From NCBI RefSeq assembly GCF_964340395.1, contig NC_135555.1:3954001-4018000 (forward strand): a DNA stretch of 64,000 nucleotides, given 5' to 3'. The notes under the pieces were generated by a model. It was given only the letters and a program-made list of their open reading frames with translations. It ran no database searches and was not told where the DNA came from. The position numbers and the translations under genes were made by a program. Numbering within the stretch: position 1 is the stretch's first letter; each line of letters opens with the position of its first letter. This stretch comes from Glandiceps talaboti (lineage: Eukaryota; Hemichordata; Enteropneusta; Spengelidae). Shown in pieces: positions 62,525 through 64,000 of the stretch.

Positions 62525-63430
62525 TGGATAGATATATTATCCTGTTTTTTTTTTTGTCCTGGAACAAATGAACTATCCCGCAACAATGCAGGATTGAAAG
62601 AAATCTGCATTACTGATTTAACTCCTGCTATTGGCAGTCAAAAATTCCCACCCCTACACCTTCATTTAAATAAATAATTATTTTCTCACATCTTAATTAC
62701 CAGTGAAAAATCAATATGACTGGATTGAAAACCTGTTAAAGTGAAATTTCTCCCACAAAAACTTACAAGTGTTGAAACTTTGATCAGCATTGCTGTGGGA
62801 TACATTAAAATTTCATAGAAAATTAATGGCTTGAGAGTTGACATTCGTGTCAATGAGAAACCACAATGTCGGATTTCTTTCTAATTCACCTTCCTCTCAA
62901 AGCTTTGCTCTTGTAGCCAATGTCATCAAAAATTAACAGAATAGTAAGATATGCCCTAACCTCAATCTTTGATCAAAGCTGTGTAGTATATTTCATTGAC
63001 GCTATAACAAATGCTTTTACAAGGGGTAAATATTTTGAAAATTACCGTTATACTGTTTTATTTGAGAGGTAGTTTATTGGAACGATAGTAATAATTGATT
63101 TTTCAGTATTTCTCTGGATCTAATTTGCAAGTGGTTCTCTGTTCTGCTGTTTCACTGTTTTATGGTTACTTTGACACATTGCCTCCACTCATACATCATA
63201 TAGGGTGTTAGAGTAAACTTTGAAAGTTTGTTTTTAACATTTGTTTATTTAGACACACATTGTTGTAAATGAGTAAACAAACACTTTAACTGGTTGAAAA
63301 GTAAACATTGAAATATTTCACAGGAAGGGGTCAAATATAGTAATTATGTATAAACAACAACCAAGAGTACATGGGGAAATAAATGTATAGTAATCCATGC
63401 TGACTATCATTTTTGACATAAGAAAGAGAA
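62525..63430. other. AT-rich non-coding stretch
   Basis: Nothing recognised. Confidence 0.5.

Positions 63431-63432
<2 letters not shown>

Positions 63433-63489
<57 letters not shown>
63433..63489. repeat. (CA)n microsatellite, about 28 units
   Basis: Uninterrupted AC dinucleotides followed by ATGTAG. A potential Z-DNA tract. Confidence 0.98.
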
Positions 63490-63493
<4 letters not shown>

Positions 63494-64000
63494 GAATGTG
63501 ATGTATATAAGAGCAACAACAAAAAACAGTTGAGAGAATTTGCAAAATGAAAAAAAATATATTAAATAATGATGAGCAAAAAGAAAAAAGAAACATCACC
63601 AAACAAAAATAATTCATCAAAAAAAGTAAGAAACATGAATTTGTTTAAAGGGTGGTTCTATAAAGGGTGGTTGTATAAACAGTCCAAATATAGATATGGA
63701 CACATTGCCTGATAAATGTGACTTTTCAAAATGCCTTTGGAACACAATGGAATAAAAATATAGAGGGGAAGGACGTTTATCTATTCAGAAAGTCTTGGAT
63801 AAATTGGCTTGTTGACAAGTATAACTTGAACATTACAATGTTAGCTTAGACAAGTAGTAGTTATATACAGACTGGGGGCATGTTGTCTAGCCATAAAAAA
63901 CCTACTAGATGGCTATCATTGGGTAATCATTAGATCTATCTGGCTGGACAGTAGCCGAGATTCTTCTTTTGTTTGGACAGTGCTTGTTGCCTGTCATAAA
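63490..64000. other. AT-rich non-coding stretch
   Basis: A small direct repeat, AAAGGGTGGTT, occurs at 63647 and 63662 (period 15). Nothing else is recognised. Confidence 0.5.

Overview
The window looks like non-coding, AT-rich nuclear DNA (about two-thirds A+T by eye) from an animal, most likely a marine invertebrate. Evidence for this: no closely packed genes on either strand, long gene-free stretches, dinucleotide and tetranucleotide microsatellites (GA, CA/TG, GATG/GAGT, GGTT), many minisatellites and a small non-autonomous DNA transposon. ACATGTA-type words are frequent, which vaguely suggests a lophotrochozoan, but that is only an impression. It could be intergenic or intronic. I recognise no protein family, tRNA, rRNA or other RNA gene, and nothing prokaryotic.

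The layout is unremarkable AT-rich DNA broken by about 20 independent tandem arrays. In order, the main ones are: a ~50-bp repeat (3.6 kb), a 109-bp triplicate (4.1-4.4 kb), a 45-bp duplication with an inverted flank (5.4 kb), degenerate ~36-40-bp and ~120-bp repeats (6.1-7.7 kb), a 168-bp duplication (9.7 kb), a GGTT array with higher-order structure (12.1-12.9 kb), a 36-bp minisatellite (13.3-14.1 kb), a TATG/TG tract (16.6 kb), a 130-bp repeat running into a TATATTTCTATGACACTG-type satellite with a 268-bp higher-order unit (20.1-21.6 kb), a 118-bp duplication (25.7 kb), a GA tract (29.1 kb), a ~150-bp repeat (30.0-30.4 kb), and a 38-copy, 42-bp satellite (32.5-34.0 kb). Further on are a 26-bp minisatellite split by a MITE (37.7-38.2 kb), an 18-bp repeat (41.2-41.5 kb), a 42-bp repeat (42.3-42.5 kb), GAGT/GATG then CTGT tracts (42.7-43.1 kb), a ~63-bp repeat (44.3-44.6 kb), a ~70-bp repeat (52.4-53.0 kb), a 115-bp repeat (54.6-55.0 kb) and a CA tract (63.4 kb).

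The best-supported individual finding is a 348-bp MITE-like element at 37811-38158. It has near-perfect inverted ends and a 6-bp TCTAAG target duplication, it sits inside a minisatellite that resumes on its far side, and it carries a ZNF143-like motif. The window also holds more RFX X-box-like palindromes than I would expect by chance. Several stretches of mixed, CpG-retaining sequence (around 8.1-8.8, 17.6-17.9, 27.4-27.8, 34.1-34.6 and 55.2-55.9 kb) are guesses at conserved regulatory DNA. Two unusually long open frames (2215-2808 and 46172-46639) are listed at low confidence. I found no convincing undescribed gene system.
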